DNA of 64,000 bases from an uncultured Acidimicrobiales bacterium (GTDB lineage Bacteria > Actinomycetota > Acidimicrobiia > Acidimicrobiales > Bin134). The notes beneath the pieces are model-generated. The model was not told where the DNA came from, did not search any database, and was given only the letters and a program-made list of their open reading frames with translations. This document shows positions 20,914 to 30,412 of this stretch, in pieces. Position 1 is the first letter of the stretch. The number at the start of each line of letters is the position of its first letter. Position numbers and translations under genes: made by a program. The stretch covers positions 2,399,954 to 2,463,953 of the forward strand of contig OX638350.1 in assembly GCA_951813325.1 (NCBI GenBank), written 5' to 3'.

Positions 20914-21219
20914 CTAGGCCTTGATGGCCGTGATCCGAATGCGGGACTTGTGCTGGCGGTGTCCCCACCGCCGGCGCTGGTTGCTCTTGTTCTTGTAGGT
21001 GAAACCGTCGATCTTGCGGTCTTTGACCGAGTCCACCACCGTGGCAGTGACCTTGGCCTTGCCGAGTTGTTCGGGGGCCGCAGTCACCGACTCGCCGTCC
21101 ACCAAGAGCACCGGGGTCAGCTCCACTTCGGCGCCGGGCTCGCCCAAGAGCTCCACATCGAGGATCTGGCCCTGTTCCACTTTGTACTGCTTTCCGCCTG
21201 TGCGGATGACGGCATACAC
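20914..21219 (-). CDS. rplU: 50S ribosomal protein L21
   Basis: A 101-residue L21 beginning MYAVIRTGGKQYKVEQGQIL from a GTG start and ending with the basic tail QRRRWGHRQHKSRIRIT that binds 23S rRNA. It is the first gene of the rplU-rpmA-obg-proB group. The 114-nt gap upstream towards the RNase gene carries a hairpin but no L21 leader structure that I could recognise. Confidence 0.95.
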   Translation of the reverse strand: MYAVIRTGGKQYKVEQGQILDVELLGEPGAEVELTPVLLVDGESVTAAPEQLGKAKVTATVVDSVKDRKIDGFTYKNKSNQRRRWGHRQHKSRIRITAIKA

Positions 21220-21310
21220 CTGCTTGCGCCTCGCTCACTACTTGCTGGCAGGACCGAAGGGCAATTCTAGACCAACCACCGGGCGCCAACCCCAACCGTT
21301 AGCACTACCC

Positions 21311-21330
21311 CCGACAGTGGGAACTGTCAG
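21311..21330 (-). terminator. stem-loop after the RNase E/G gene
   Basis: Just beyond the RNase stop, the minus strand folds as CTGACAGT-TCCC-ACTGTCGG: an 8-bp stem with one T.G pair and a 4-nt loop. No T run follows, so it is either a weak or factor-assisted terminator, or a processing or stability hairpin between this gene and rplU. Confidence 0.35.
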
Positions 21331-21333
21331 CGC

Positions 21334-23142
21334 TCATTTCTTGGCCGTGAGCTGGCGATCCAGCTCGAGCCCCCGACCCTCGCAGGTCGGGCAGACCGAC
21401 GAGCACGATTCCAGCAGGCCCTCGCCAATGCGCTTGCGGGTCATCTCCACCAATCCCAGATCGGAGATGTCCAGCACCTGGGTGCGGGTCTTGTCCCAGG
21501 CCAGGGATTCCCGGAAGGCCTTCATGACCTCATCGCGGTTGCCCCGCTTCTCCATGTCCACGAAGTCGATCACGATGATCCCGCCGATGTCTCGCAGCCG
21601 AAGCTGCCGGGGAATCTCCTGGGCTGCCTCCAAGTTGTTGCGGAACACGGTCTCCTCCAGATTGGAGTCGCCGACGTTCTTGCCGGTGTTCACGTCTATG
21701 ACCGTGAGGGCCTCGGTGCTCTCGATGATCAGCGATCCGCCGCCGGGCAGCCACACTTTTTTGTCCAGAGCCTTGACGAACTGCTCGTGCACGTGGTGGC
21801 GCTCCATCAGGCTCAGACGCTCGGTCTCGGCATCGTAGTATTCGAGCCTCTCGACCAGCTCGGGAGCCACGCTGGACACGTAGTCGTGCACCTCCTCGAA
21901 CAGGCGGCGGTCATCGATATGCACCGAGCGGAAGTCCTGGTTGAACTCCTCCCGGATCACCCGAACCGCCATCTCCGGCTCCCGGTAGAGCAGCCCGGGC
22001 ACTTTGACCCTCTTGGTCAAGGAGTCGATCTGCTCCCATTGCGACACCAGCCGCTTCACGTCGCGCTCCAGCTCTTCGGCGGTGATCTTCTCGGCCGCGG
22101 TGCGGACGATGATGCCGTGCTCGTCCGGCTTGCACCGGTCGAGCACCTTGCGGAGCCGCTTGCGCTCTTTGTCGGGGAGCCGCTTGGAGATGCCGTAGGT
22201 CTTGGAGTTGGGCACCAGCACCACGAAACGGCCCGGCAGCGACACCTCCTGGGTGAGCCGGGCACCCTTGTGGGCGATGGGATTCTTGGTGACCTGGCAC
22301 ATGATGGTCTGACGGGCCTCCAACAGGTTCTCGATCCGGGGCGAGCCGCCAGAGGTCTCCACATCATCGGGGTCGAACACCACATCGCCCCGGTACAGCA
22401 CCGCATTCTTGGGGGTGCCGATGTCCACAAAGGCGGCTTCCATGCCGGGAAGCACGTTTTGGACCCGACCCCTATAGATGTTGCCGTGAATCTCGCCCGC
22501 ATCGTCGGCCGGGCGGGACACGTAGTGCTCGATCAGCGCCCGGCCCTCCACTACCGCGATCTGGGTGGCTTCGGGGCGGACCTGTACCAGCATCATGTAG
22601 CGTCCGACCGGGCGGCCCTTGCGGCGGCGGCCCCGACGACGCTCCAGGGTTTTCTCGTCCAGCTCCACCGGGCCGTCGGACACCTTGTGCTCTACTGGCT
22701 GAACCGGGCGATTTCCGCCCCCGCGGCCCCGCCCTCCCCGACGGCGGCGCTTGCGACCAGAGCCGGAACCGCTGCTGCCCGAGCCCGAACCCCCGCCCGA
22801 ACCCGAACCCCTGCCCGAACCCGAACCCGAACCCGAACCCGAACCCCCGCCCGAACCCGAACCCCCGCCCGAACCCGAACCCCTGCCCGAGCCCGAACCC
22901 CTGCCCGAACCCGAACCGTTTCCGCCGGGTGCGGGGCGGGAATCGCCGACCTTGGGGCGGTCGCCCGATTTCGCCGGGGCGGGGCGGGAATCCCCGATAT
23001 TGGGGCCGGTTTTCGGCGCGGGGCGAGAATCCCCGACTCTGGGGCCGGTCTCGCTATGGTCGTCGTCGGACCGCTTGGCGGAGTCAGCCTGCCTGGTTCC
23101 GCCGGCGGTCCGCTTGGCGGTCCGCTCTGTCGAGTCGCTCAT
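21334..23142 (-). CDS. rne: ribonuclease E/G family protein
   Basis: A 602-residue RNase E/G. From about residue 180 the S1 RNA-binding domain is seen (GNIYRGRVQNVLPGMEAAFV), then the 5'-sensor/RNase H-like part, and the catalytic DNase I-like part with TEALTVIDVNTGK and IIVIDFVDME supplying the two magnesium-binding aspartates. A zinc-link CPTCEGRG stands near the C-terminus. The first 170 residues are disordered: three GDSRPAP repeats, a long Gly-Ser-Arg tract and an RKRRRRGGRGRGGG patch. In actinobacteria such N-terminal extensions replace the C-terminal scaffold of the E. coli enzyme, so this end may bind RNA or partners. ATG at 23142 has an AAAGGA site upstream. Confidence 0.9.
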   Translation of the reverse strand: MSDSTERTAKRTAGGTRQADSAKRSDDDHSETGPRVGDSRPAPKTGPNIGDSRPAPAKSGDRPKVGDSRPAPGGNGSGSGRGSGSGRGSGSGGGSGSGGGSGSGSGSGSGRGSGSGGGSGSGSSGSGSGRKRRRRGGRGRGGGNRPVQPVEHKVSDGPVELDEKTLERRRGRRRKGRPVGRYMMLVQVRPEATQIAVVEGRALIEHYVSRPADDAGEIHGNIYRGRVQNVLPGMEAAFVDIGTPKNAVLYRGDVVFDPDDVETSGGSPRIENLLEARQTIMCQVTKNPIAHKGARLTQEVSLPGRFVVLVPNSKTYGISKRLPDKERKRLRKVLDRCKPDEHGIIVRTAAEKITAEELERDVKRLVSQWEQIDSLTKRVKVPGLLYREPEMAVRVIREEFNQDFRSVHIDDRRLFEEVHDYVSSVAPELVERLEYYDAETERLSLMERHHVHEQFVKALDKKVWLPGGGSLIIESTEALTVIDVNTGKNVGDSNLEETVFRNNLEAAQEIPRQLRLRDIGGIIVIDFVDMEKRGNRDEVMKAFRESLAWDKTRTQVLDISDLGLVEMTRKRIGEGLLESCSSVCPTCEGRGLELDRQLTAKK

Positions 23143-23157
23143 TGGTGTAGTCCTTTC

Positions 23158-23889
23158 TCATTGCACACCTACCAGGGTGTGCTGAGCAGGGGCTGCGCCG
23201 ACCTCAAGGGGCTCCAAGCGGGCGCCATCCTGCTCAATCCATTGACGAGTTCGCCGAACGAGTACCGGGCGGTACACGGGTTCGAGAGCGGTCAAAAGCT
23301 CCGACGGGCGTGCTGCCCGTGGCTGGGTGCCCAGAGTGGCCAGGAGGCGTACCCCCCGGCTTGTCGGTTCTCCGACCTCCAGTGCACGCACCTGAGGGGC
23401 TAGGTCGTCGGTGATCTGTTGGCCCTTGCGTTCTCGCGTAATCACTAGCGTAGTCGCCCCGAGCACCCGATCCACCCATTGGACGAGATCACCGGCCGTC
23501 ACATCCAGCAGCTCGATATCCCAATCGCAGCAGGTCACCGCCTGCTGCAACGACATCGTGCCGGGGGCCAGCACTGCTCCCCCGCTGACAGCGATCCCCG
23601 CGGGCAACACTCCAACCAGAGCTTCCAGCACCTCGTCGACGGCGACGTCGCCACGCTTGAAGTCGACATCGAGATACTCGGCATCCGACTCATAGCTGGT
23701 GGCCAATGCCAGTCCGAAGTGCAATTTCGCCCGGGGCGAGAACCCCTCGGTCTGGGCCACCGGCAGCCCGGTGCGCCGCAGCGAGCGCTCCCAGATGCGG
23801 GCCATATCCCGATGGCTGGTGAACCGGATCCGCCCGGCTTTGCTGTACTGCAACCGGATCCGCGTGCGCGGTGCCTGGTTCGGGTTCAC
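23158..23889 (-). CDS. TIGR03936 family radical SAM-associated protein (DUF2344)
   Basis: A 243-residue protein beginning with the family signature RIRLQYSKAGRIRFTSHRDM, followed by PVAQTEGFSPRAKLHFG. In many bacteria this domain is fused to, or directly follows, the radical SAM protein encoded just upstream; here it is separate with a GTGA overlap (GTG at 23887-23889). The pair is conserved near rplU/rne in actinobacteria and is suspected to act in RNA or ribosome modification, but the function is not established. Confidence 0.85.
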   Translation of the reverse strand: MNPNQAPRTRIRLQYSKAGRIRFTSHRDMARIWERSLRRTGLPVAQTEGFSPRAKLHFGLALATSYESDAEYLDVDFKRGDVAVDEVLEALVGVLPAGIAVSGGAVLAPGTMSLQQAVTCCDWDIELLDVTAGDLVQWVDRVLGATTLVITRERKGQQITDDLAPQVRALEVGEPTSRGVRLLATLGTQPRAARPSELLTALEPVYRPVLVRRTRQWIEQDGARLEPLEVGAAPAQHTLVGVQ

Positions 23890-25841
23890 GACGAGGCTCT
23901 TGACCCCGCTCCAGCGAGCTGCACGGCCACCGCCCCAGTCGGCCGGTAGCCGGTGGGCACCTGGCCGGTACCCTGGCTGCCCCCAGCCGGCGGAGTGGCG
24001 GAGGCCACGATATGCTCGATGCTGTAGCCGGTGCAGGCCCCGCAGTCATAGCACGGTGTCCAGCGGCAATCCTCCAAACCCACCTCGTTGAGGGCATCCC
24101 GCCAGTCTTGCCACAAGAAGTCCTTGTGCAAGCCCGCCGACAGGTGGTCCCAGGGCAGGACCTCGTCTTCGGCGCGGTGCCGGTGCACATACCAATCCAC
24201 CGACAGCCCATTTCGGGCCATGGCCTGCGTCCAGCGGTCGTAGTCGAAGTGCTCGGACCACTCTTGGAAGGTGCCGCCCTGTCGCCACACGTCCTCGATC
24301 ACCCGCCCGATGCGGCGGTCGCCCCGGCTGGCGATGCCCTCCACCATGCTGGCCTTGGGATCGTGCCACTTCATCTGCACGCCCCGGTTCCGCTTGATGT
24401 CGTCGCGCAGCAAGAAGATCTTGCGCTGAAGCTCGGACACCGTGTTCTGGCCGAACCACTGGAAGGGGGTGAACGGCTTGGGCACAAACCCGCCCAGCGA
24501 CACCGTTACCGACGGGTTCTTGGTGTGGCCCCGGCCCAGTTCCACACAGTTGCGGGCCAACTCCCCGATAGCCAGGGTGTCCACATCGGTCTCGGTGGGG
24601 AGCCCGGTCAAGAAGTAGAGCTTCATGCGCCGCCACCCCTGGGAGAAGGCCGACTCCACCGCGCCGTAAAGGTCCCGCTCGTCGATGAGCTTGTTGATCA
24701 CCTGGCGCATCCGCCACGACCCGGCCTCGGGGGCGAAGGTCAAGCCGGTGCGCCGGGCCCGCTGGATCTGGGCGGCCAGCCCCACGGTAAAGGCGTCCAC
24801 CCGCAAACTGGGCAGCGATACCGACACCTCGCCGGCACCGCAGTCCATAGTGGCCGACACCACCTCTTCGATCCCGCTGAAATCGGCGGTGGAAAGCGAG
24901 GTCAGCGCCACCTCGTCATAGCCGGAGCGGGCCAAGCCGTCGGCCACCATGGTGCGGACTTGCTTGGCGGGCCGCTCCCGGACCGGTCGGGTGATCATCC
25001 CCGCCTGGCAGAACCGGCATCCCCGGGTACAGCCCCGGAAAACCTCCACGTTCAGCCGATCGTGAACCACCTCGGTAAGCGGCACCAGTTGGTTCTTGGG
25101 ATAGGGCCAGGCGGCCAGATCAGCCACCGTGCGCTTTTGCACCACGGCGGGCACATCGGCGAACCGGGGGGTGATCGACACCAGCGCCGGACCGTCGTAG
25201 GCCACGTCGTACAGAGATGGCACGTACACGCCCTCGACTGCGGCCAGTTCCCGCAGCACCGCCTGACGCGACTTCTTGCCGCCCCGCTTCCAGTCTCGGA
25301 CCACCGCGTTGATATCGGAGACCGCCTCCTCGCCGTCGCCCAACACGAAGAAGTCGACGAAATCGGCCAGCGGCTCAGGATTGTAGGTGCAGTGCCCGCC
25401 CGCGCCGATCAAAAGGTCGGCGTCGGCCCGGTTCTCGGCCCTCACCGGCACCCCGGCCAGATCTATGCAGTTGAGCAGATTGGTGTAGATCAGCTCGGCC
25501 GACAGGTTGAATCCCAGCACGTCGAAATCCCCCGCCCGCCGATGGGTGTCCACCGAGAACAGCGGCAAACCCGCGGCCCGCATCTCGGCCTCCATGTCCA
25601 CCCACGGCGCATAGGCCCGCTCGGCCACCGCGTCATCCCGTTCATTGAGGATCTCATAGAGAATCTGAAGGCCCTGGTTGGGCAAGCCGATCTCATAGGT
25701 GTCGGGATAGGCCAACAGCCACGCCACCTTCGACCGATGGTGCTCCGGCTCCACCATCCCGCCCTCTCCGCCTATGTAGCGCGCCGGCTTCGACACCTCG
25801 GGCAGCACCAACTCCAATTCCGGCCAAAGCGACATCAGCAC
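23886..25841 (-). CDS. TIGR03960 family B12-binding-like radical SAM protein
   Basis: A protein of about 651 residues. The N-terminal part resembles a cobalamin-binding-like fold (VAWLLAYPDTYEIGLPNQ, then DADLLIGAGGHCTYNP). The radical SAM core follows with the 4Fe-4S motif RGCTRGCRFCQAGMITRP (CX3CX2C). A C-terminal CYDCGACTGY cluster could hold a second iron-sulfur site. It is translationally coupled to the DUF2344 gene. The substrate is not known. Start: GTG at 25841 has AAGGG 7 nt upstream; TTG at 25844 and ATG at 25835 are alternatives. Confidence 0.85.
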   Translation of the reverse strand: MLMSLWPELELVLPEVSKPARYIGGEGGMVEPEHHRSKVAWLLAYPDTYEIGLPNQGLQILYEILNERDDAVAERAYAPWVDMEAEMRAAGLPLFSVDTHRRAGDFDVLGFNLSAELIYTNLLNCIDLAGVPVRAENRADADLLIGAGGHCTYNPEPLADFVDFFVLGDGEEAVSDINAVVRDWKRGGKKSRQAVLRELAAVEGVYVPSLYDVAYDGPALVSITPRFADVPAVVQKRTVADLAAWPYPKNQLVPLTEVVHDRLNVEVFRGCTRGCRFCQAGMITRPVRERPAKQVRTMVADGLARSGYDEVALTSLSTADFSGIEEVVSATMDCGAGEVSVSLPSLRVDAFTVGLAAQIQRARRTGLTFAPEAGSWRMRQVINKLIDERDLYGAVESAFSQGWRRMKLYFLTGLPTETDVDTLAIGELARNCVELGRGHTKNPSVTVSLGGFVPKPFTPFQWFGQNTVSELQRKIFLLRDDIKRNRGVQMKWHDPKASMVEGIASRGDRRIGRVIEDVWRQGGTFQEWSEHFDYDRWTQAMARNGLSVDWYVHRHRAEDEVLPWDHLSAGLHKDFLWQDWRDALNEVGLEDCRWTPCYDCGACTGYSIEHIVASATPPAGGSQGTGQVPTGYRPTGAVAVQLAGAGSRASS

Positions 25842-25877
25842 CAATCTACCCTTGGAGGTTGAAAGGGCAGAACCAAA

Positions 25878-27038
25878 TCAAGTGAACCGGCGCATGCGGA
25901 CGTTCAAAACCAGGCCGAGGCCGATGAGGGTGACGATGGCCGAAGAACCGCCGTAGGACACCAGGGGAAGGGGGATGCCGGTGATGGGAGTGATGCCCAG
26001 AGTCATGCCCACCGCCTCGAACATCTGGAACAAGATCATGGCGAAGACCCCCGAGCAGATCAGCGCGCCGAACCGGTCTCGGGCCAACCGGGCAGCCTGG
26101 AGGATACGCAACAGCAAGATGGCGTAGAGCCCCAGGGTGGTGGCCGAGCCGACGAATCCGAACTCCTCTCCGATGACGGTGAAGATGAAGTCGGTGTGCT
26201 GCTGGGGTACCAAGCCGCTCAGCGTCTGGGAGCCCTCGCCGTAGCCCTTGCCGCCCACCCCGCCGTTGCCGATGGCGATTTGGGCTTGGCGCTGCTGGAA
26301 GGCGGCCCCGGTGATCTCGGTTGAGGGGTCGACGAAGGTGCGGAGCCGGTTGGTCTGGTACTCGTCCAGCATGTTGGAGTTGATCATCAGCGCCACCACA
26401 GTGGTGGCGATCAATGCGATGCCGATGACCTGGCGGAAGCGAATCCCGCCGATCAGCAACAAGACGAACCCGATGAACACGTAGATCAGCGCCGTGCCCA
26501 CATCCGGCTGTAGAAGCACCAGCAGCCCCGGCCACGCCACGATGCCCACGGCCAAGAACACCCGGGGCGCGTTCATATGGTCTTCGTAGCGGGACAAAAA
26601 GGCCGCCACCGCGACGATCACCGCGATCTTCTGGAACTCAGAGGGCTGGAGTTGGAAGTCGCCGAACCGGAACCACGATCGGGCGCCGTTGACTTCCTCG
26701 CCCAGCGGTCCCAGCACCACGATCAACGACAGAATCCCCACACCGTAAATGGCCACCGCGAACTTGTTCAGCTCCCGATACGGGAACCAGGCCGCGAACA
26801 CCATGAAAAGCCCGCCGGCGACGGCGAACAACGACTGCCGCTCCAAGAAGAAGGAGTCGAAGGTCTCTGGGTCGCGGCCCCGGGTGGTGCTGTAGATGGC
26901 CGCGATCCCGATGGCAGCCAGCCCGGCGGCAGCCAGCACCATCAGCACGTCGATGTGCATCCACAGCGCATAGGGGCTGCTCCGCGGGTTCATCTCCCGT
27001 TCCCGATGGCGGCGCTCCTCCAATGAGATGACTGCCAT
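25878..27038 (-). CDS. rodA: rod-shape peptidoglycan polymerase RodA (SEDS family)
   Basis: A 386-residue SEDS protein with ten predicted membrane segments. It reads WFRFGDFQLQPSEFQKIAVI, the SEDS signature around the lipid II site, then FIFTVIGEEFGFVGSATTLG, and ends GIPLPLVSYGGSSAIVTLIG. It polymerises glycan strands with its partner PBP2. The ATG overlaps the mrdA stop (TGATG), so RodA and PBP2 are co-translated, as expected for a 1:1 complex. Confidence 0.93.
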   Translation of the reverse strand: MAVISLEERRHREREMNPRSSPYALWMHIDVLMVLAAAGLAAIGIAAIYSTTRGRDPETFDSFFLERQSLFAVAGGLFMVFAAWFPYRELNKFAVAIYGVGILSLIVVLGPLGEEVNGARSWFRFGDFQLQPSEFQKIAVIVAVAAFLSRYEDHMNAPRVFLAVGIVAWPGLLVLLQPDVGTALIYVFIGFVLLLIGGIRFRQVIGIALIATTVVALMINSNMLDEYQTNRLRTFVDPSTEITGAAFQQRQAQIAIGNGGVGGKGYGEGSQTLSGLVPQQHTDFIFTVIGEEFGFVGSATTLGLYAILLLRILQAARLARDRFGALICSGVFAMILFQMFEAVGMTLGITPITGIPLPLVSYGGSSAIVTLIGLGLVLNVRMRRFT

Positions 27039-29047
27039 CAGGTTGCACTCCCCGACTCGGCCCCGTCATCGGCAATCGGCTCGCTCAGCTCGGCGAGATC
27101 GTCGATGGTCCGCACCGCAGGAACCGAGTCGGTGGCGATGGGCTCCAGCACGCGGCGCACCGCAGGAGCGGCCACCGACGCCCCGAACCCCGACTCTTCC
27201 ATGATCGCCACGACGACATATTCGGGGTTGGGATTGGGGCCGAAGGCGGCGAACAGCGAGTTGTCGGCTTGACCCACCACCTCGGCCGTGCCGGTCTTTC
27301 CGGCTACCGGCCACTGCTCGTGGGGGAAGCCGAAGAAGGCCGAATGCGCGGTGCCCTCCAACTCCGCGGTGACCCCGAGCAGCCCTTCGAGTATCGGCTG
27401 GCGGATGGAGCGGGGCAGGTAGACCTGGTTGAGCACCCGGTCGGCGAAATCCTGCACCACTTCACCCGTTACCGGATTCTCTATCCTGTCCACCATCTTG
27501 GGGGCATACAGCTTGCCCCCGTTGGCAAACGCGGCATAGCCGTTGGCCAGCTGCAACGGAGTGGCTCCCAGCACGCCCTGCCCGATGGCCAAAACGATGG
27601 AGTCACCGGTCCGCCATGGCTCACCGGCGGCCTCGGCTGCCGACGGCGACGGCACCCTGCCGCCTCCCTCGCCGGCCAGCGCGATGCCGGACGGGGCACC
27701 GAAGCCGAACAGCTGGGCAGCCCGCTGGATACCCTCCCGGTCAAAACGGTCAGCGCGGTCCATGATGTCGCCCAAGTAGTAGAAGTACACGTCGGACGAC
27801 ACGGTGATGGCCCGGATCAGATCGACCGGCCCGTAAATGGCCTCCCGTGCGTTCCTGAACGTGCACGAGGCGATCACTTCCTCTTCGCAGGATGGCACCA
27901 CATAGACGCCGGCGTCCTCATAGAGGGTGCGAACGTCCAGCACCCCCCGCGGGCCTATCACGCCGCTGTTCATCGCGGCATAGGCGGTGAACAGCTTGAA
28001 TGTGGACCCCGGGGGATAAATGCCGGCCAGCGCCCGGTTGTGCAGCGGTTGATGGTTGTTGGGATCTTGGAGCTGGGCCCACCGGTCGTCGGTGAAGCCG
28101 TTGACGAATTCGCTTGGCGAGTACGTGGGAAATGATGCCATGGCCAAGACCTCGGAGCCGTTGGGATCCAGCACCACCAGAGCGCCGCCGGGAGCTTTGA
28201 ACGGCGGATCCTCCGGCTCATCGGGCTCCCGCTGGCGAGCCTCGGCCAGGCCGGCCAAGAGCTCTTTTTCGGCCAGGGCCTGGATGTCGATGTCCAAGGC
28301 GAGGTGGACATCGGCGCCGGCAACCGGATCGACCTGCTCCAGCACCGCCACCGGGTCGCCGACATTGTCCACTTCCAGCCTGGTGAAGCCGGGAGTGCCC
28401 CTCAGCACCGACTCGAAGGAGGCCTCCACCCCGGTCTGTCCGATCTCGTCATTGCGTCGATAGGTCTTCGGATCGTCGGCTACCAACTCGTACTGCTCCT
28501 CACTGAGCAGGGAGACATAGCCCAGTACATGGGCGGCCAGATCGCCGTACGGATAGGCGCGGACACTGCGGATGACGGTGCCCACTCCGGGAAACTCATC
28601 GGCCCGCTCGGCCAGAACGATCTCAAAGTTCTCGGTGACGTCGTCGGCAACCGGCACCGCGTCGAGGGGGCCATAGCGGGGGTCGTCGAGCGCGCCGTTG
28701 ATCTCGAACACCTTGGTGAGCCGACCGGCTCGGCTGATCTCGGTGGCCAGACGCAGCACCAGCTCCTCTTGCGCTTCTTCATCGAACTCGGTGTCGTAGG
28801 TGAACCGGTCCACGGTCACAACCAGAGATTCTCGGTTGTCGACCAGCACGTTGCCGTTGCGGTCGAAGACGCGCCCGCGGGGGGCGGGCTCATAGACCAC
28901 CCGGACAGTGTTGGCCATGGCGATGTCCTCGAACTCCTCTGAGCTCATCACTTGGAGGTACCAAAGGCGGGCAGCCAGCACCCCGAAGGCAAGCAAGGCC
29001 AAAAGGGCCAGGAAGCTGAGTCGCAGACGAAGCGATTCGGGGCTCAA
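27038..29047 (-). CDS. mrdA: penicillin-binding protein 2 (class B transpeptidase)
   Basis: About 669 residues: a short cytoplasmic head, one transmembrane helix (LSFLALLALLAFGVLAARLW), a dimerisation/pedestal region (PAPRGRVFDRNGNVLVDN), and a transpeptidase domain with SxxK as YPPGSTFKLF, SxN as SSDVYFY, and KTG as VAGKTGTAEVV. It cross-links the glycan made by RodA during elongation. The open frame reaches far into mreD; I place the start at the TTG at 29047, which overlaps the mreD stop, while a GTG at 29074 is the alternative. Confidence 0.9.
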   Translation of the reverse strand: MSPESLRLRLSFLALLALLAFGVLAARLWYLQVMSSEEFEDIAMANTVRVVYEPAPRGRVFDRNGNVLVDNRESLVVTVDRFTYDTEFDEEAQEELVLRLATEISRAGRLTKVFEINGALDDPRYGPLDAVPVADDVTENFEIVLAERADEFPGVGTVIRSVRAYPYGDLAAHVLGYVSLLSEEQYELVADDPKTYRRNDEIGQTGVEASFESVLRGTPGFTRLEVDNVGDPVAVLEQVDPVAGADVHLALDIDIQALAEKELLAGLAEARQREPDEPEDPPFKAPGGALVVLDPNGSEVLAMASFPTYSPSEFVNGFTDDRWAQLQDPNNHQPLHNRALAGIYPPGSTFKLFTAYAAMNSGVIGPRGVLDVRTLYEDAGVYVVPSCEEEVIASCTFRNAREAIYGPVDLIRAITVSSDVYFYYLGDIMDRADRFDREGIQRAAQLFGFGAPSGIALAGEGGGRVPSPSAAEAAGEPWRTGDSIVLAIGQGVLGATPLQLANGYAAFANGGKLYAPKMVDRIENPVTGEVVQDFADRVLNQVYLPRSIRQPILEGLLGVTAELEGTAHSAFFGFPHEQWPVAGKTGTAEVVGQADNSLFAAFGPNPNPEYVVVAIMEESGFGASVAAPAVRRVLEPIATDSVPAVRTIDDLAELSEPIADDGAESGSAT

Positions 29048-29550
29048 TGCTCTTCGCCCAGAAGGCTTGGCCACGACCAGCGCCACAGGCCCAGCAATGG
29101 GAGGCTCAGCACCAGGTTGTAGACGGCTGCCACGCCCATCACCACGTACAGGCGGTCGGTGTAGAGGTTGGCCTCGCCCAGCAGTTCGCCGAGCACGGCG
29201 TACACCAGCAGCCCGCCGGCGGTGGCTGCTGCGGTGACCAGTACATTTATCCACCAGGCGCTGCGAAAGATCCGCTCTTCCAACAAGCCCACCGAGTAGC
29301 CCCAGACGGTGTAGATGAGGGCGGAGAGGCCGAAGAGCGTGGGCAGATACAGATCGATACCCAACCCGATGGCGAAACCGGCCACCGCTCCCCGCTCCGG
29401 CCCGCCGACCAGACCGGCGGTGACCGCGATGGCCAGAGGGATTTCGGGAGCGACCCCGAGAATCCGCAGATCGGAGAACAGCGCCATGTGGAGCACCAGC
29501 GCAGTGAGCAAGAACAGGGCGCTGCGGCTATATGCGCTGGCCATGGTCAT
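29044..29550 (-). CDS. mreD: rod shape-determining protein MreD
   Basis: A 168-residue membrane protein with about five hydrophobic helices (ALFLLTALVLHMALFSDLRI near the start). The family is poorly conserved, so position is the main support: it sits between mreC (ATGA overlap) and mrdA. GLVGGPERGAVAGFAIGLGI is typical of MreD. It links MreC and PBP2/RodA in the elongasome membrane. Confidence 0.85.
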   Translation of the reverse strand: MTMASAYSRSALFLLTALVLHMALFSDLRILGVAPEIPLAIAVTAGLVGGPERGAVAGFAIGLGIDLYLPTLFGLSALIYTVWGYSVGLLEERIFRSAWWINVLVTAAATAGGLLVYAVLGELLGEANLYTDRLYVVMGVAAVYNLVLSLPLLGLWRWSWPSLLGEEH

Positions 29551-30395
29551 GACTCCTCCGCCAGGGGGTCGTAGAGCAAAACGGTCACGAAGCTCAGGTT
29601 GTCGGTATTGGCCGAGGGCTCCACGGTGAGGAGCTGCAACAGACGCGCTTCGTCGTAGTCGATTTCGGTAACGGTGCCGATGGGTATGCCGGGGGGATAG
29701 CGGCTGCGGTCCACCCCGCTGGTGACAACCTCTTGTCCGACGGCCACTTCAGTGTCGATCTCCAGCCCCTTTCTCACCATCAGCGGCCCCCCGTGGCCGC
29801 TGCCCGAGGCCAGGGCCACGTCATCGGTGCCCACCGCCAGCACGCCGACCTCAAAGCTGGGGTCGGTGAGCAGCGTCACCCGGGAGTGTCCCCGGCCGGG
29901 GTCGCCGTCGATCCGCCCGATCAGCCCGCCCCTGGTGACCACCGGCATCCCGTTGCGGATCCCGTCTTCGGCCCCCCGGTTGATCTGCACGGAGTAGCGG
30001 TCGAAGTTCCCCACATTGGCGGTCACAACCTCCGCCACGACATTGGGGATGTCCTGCACATAGGGCAGTCCCAGCTCATCGAGCAGCAACTCCAGGCGAA
30101 TGGCCGCGTCCGAGTCCAGGATTTGCTGTGCCTCGAGCTGTTGCAGCTCTTCTCGCAGCTCCCGGTTCTCGGCCTCAAGCTCGTCATAGCCGGTGACCCC
30201 GGCCCAGGCGTCTCCGACCGGCCCGAACAGCCGATCCGCCCCCGATCGCAGCGGCGAGATCAAATCGGTGAGGGTCTCCTCTGTTCGCTGGAGAGGCTCG
30301 AAATCACGGGCGTCCAGGGTGACCAGGGTCGCAGAGCTGAGCAGGAGGAAGATGAGAGTGAATCGCGACCGTCCTGTGCGGGTGCCCGCTGCCAC
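29547..30395 (-). CDS. mreC: rod shape-determining protein MreC
   Basis: A 282-residue bitopic protein: an N-terminal membrane anchor (FTLIFLLLSSATLVTLDARD), a coiled coil of about residues 75-100 (ELEAENRELREELQQLEAQ), and the periplasm-type beta-barrel pair with NRGAEDGIRNGMPVVTRGGL, GRIDGDPGRGHSRVTLLTD and VVTSGVDRSRYPPGIPIG. It organises PBP2/RodA along MreB. GTG start at 30395, 17 nt after mreB. Confidence 0.9.
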   Translation of the reverse strand: MAAGTRTGRSRFTLIFLLLSSATLVTLDARDFEPLQRTEETLTDLISPLRSGADRLFGPVGDAWAGVTGYDELEAENRELREELQQLEAQQILDSDAAIRLELLLDELGLPYVQDIPNVVAEVVTANVGNFDRYSVQINRGAEDGIRNGMPVVTRGGLIGRIDGDPGRGHSRVTLLTDPSFEVGVLAVGTDDVALASGSGHGGPLMVRKGLEIDTEVAVGQEVVTSGVDRSRYPPGIPIGTVTEIDYDEARLLQLLTVEPSANTDNLSFVTVLLYDPLAEES

Positions 30396-30412
30396 GGGGC
30401 CGAACCGAGCGA

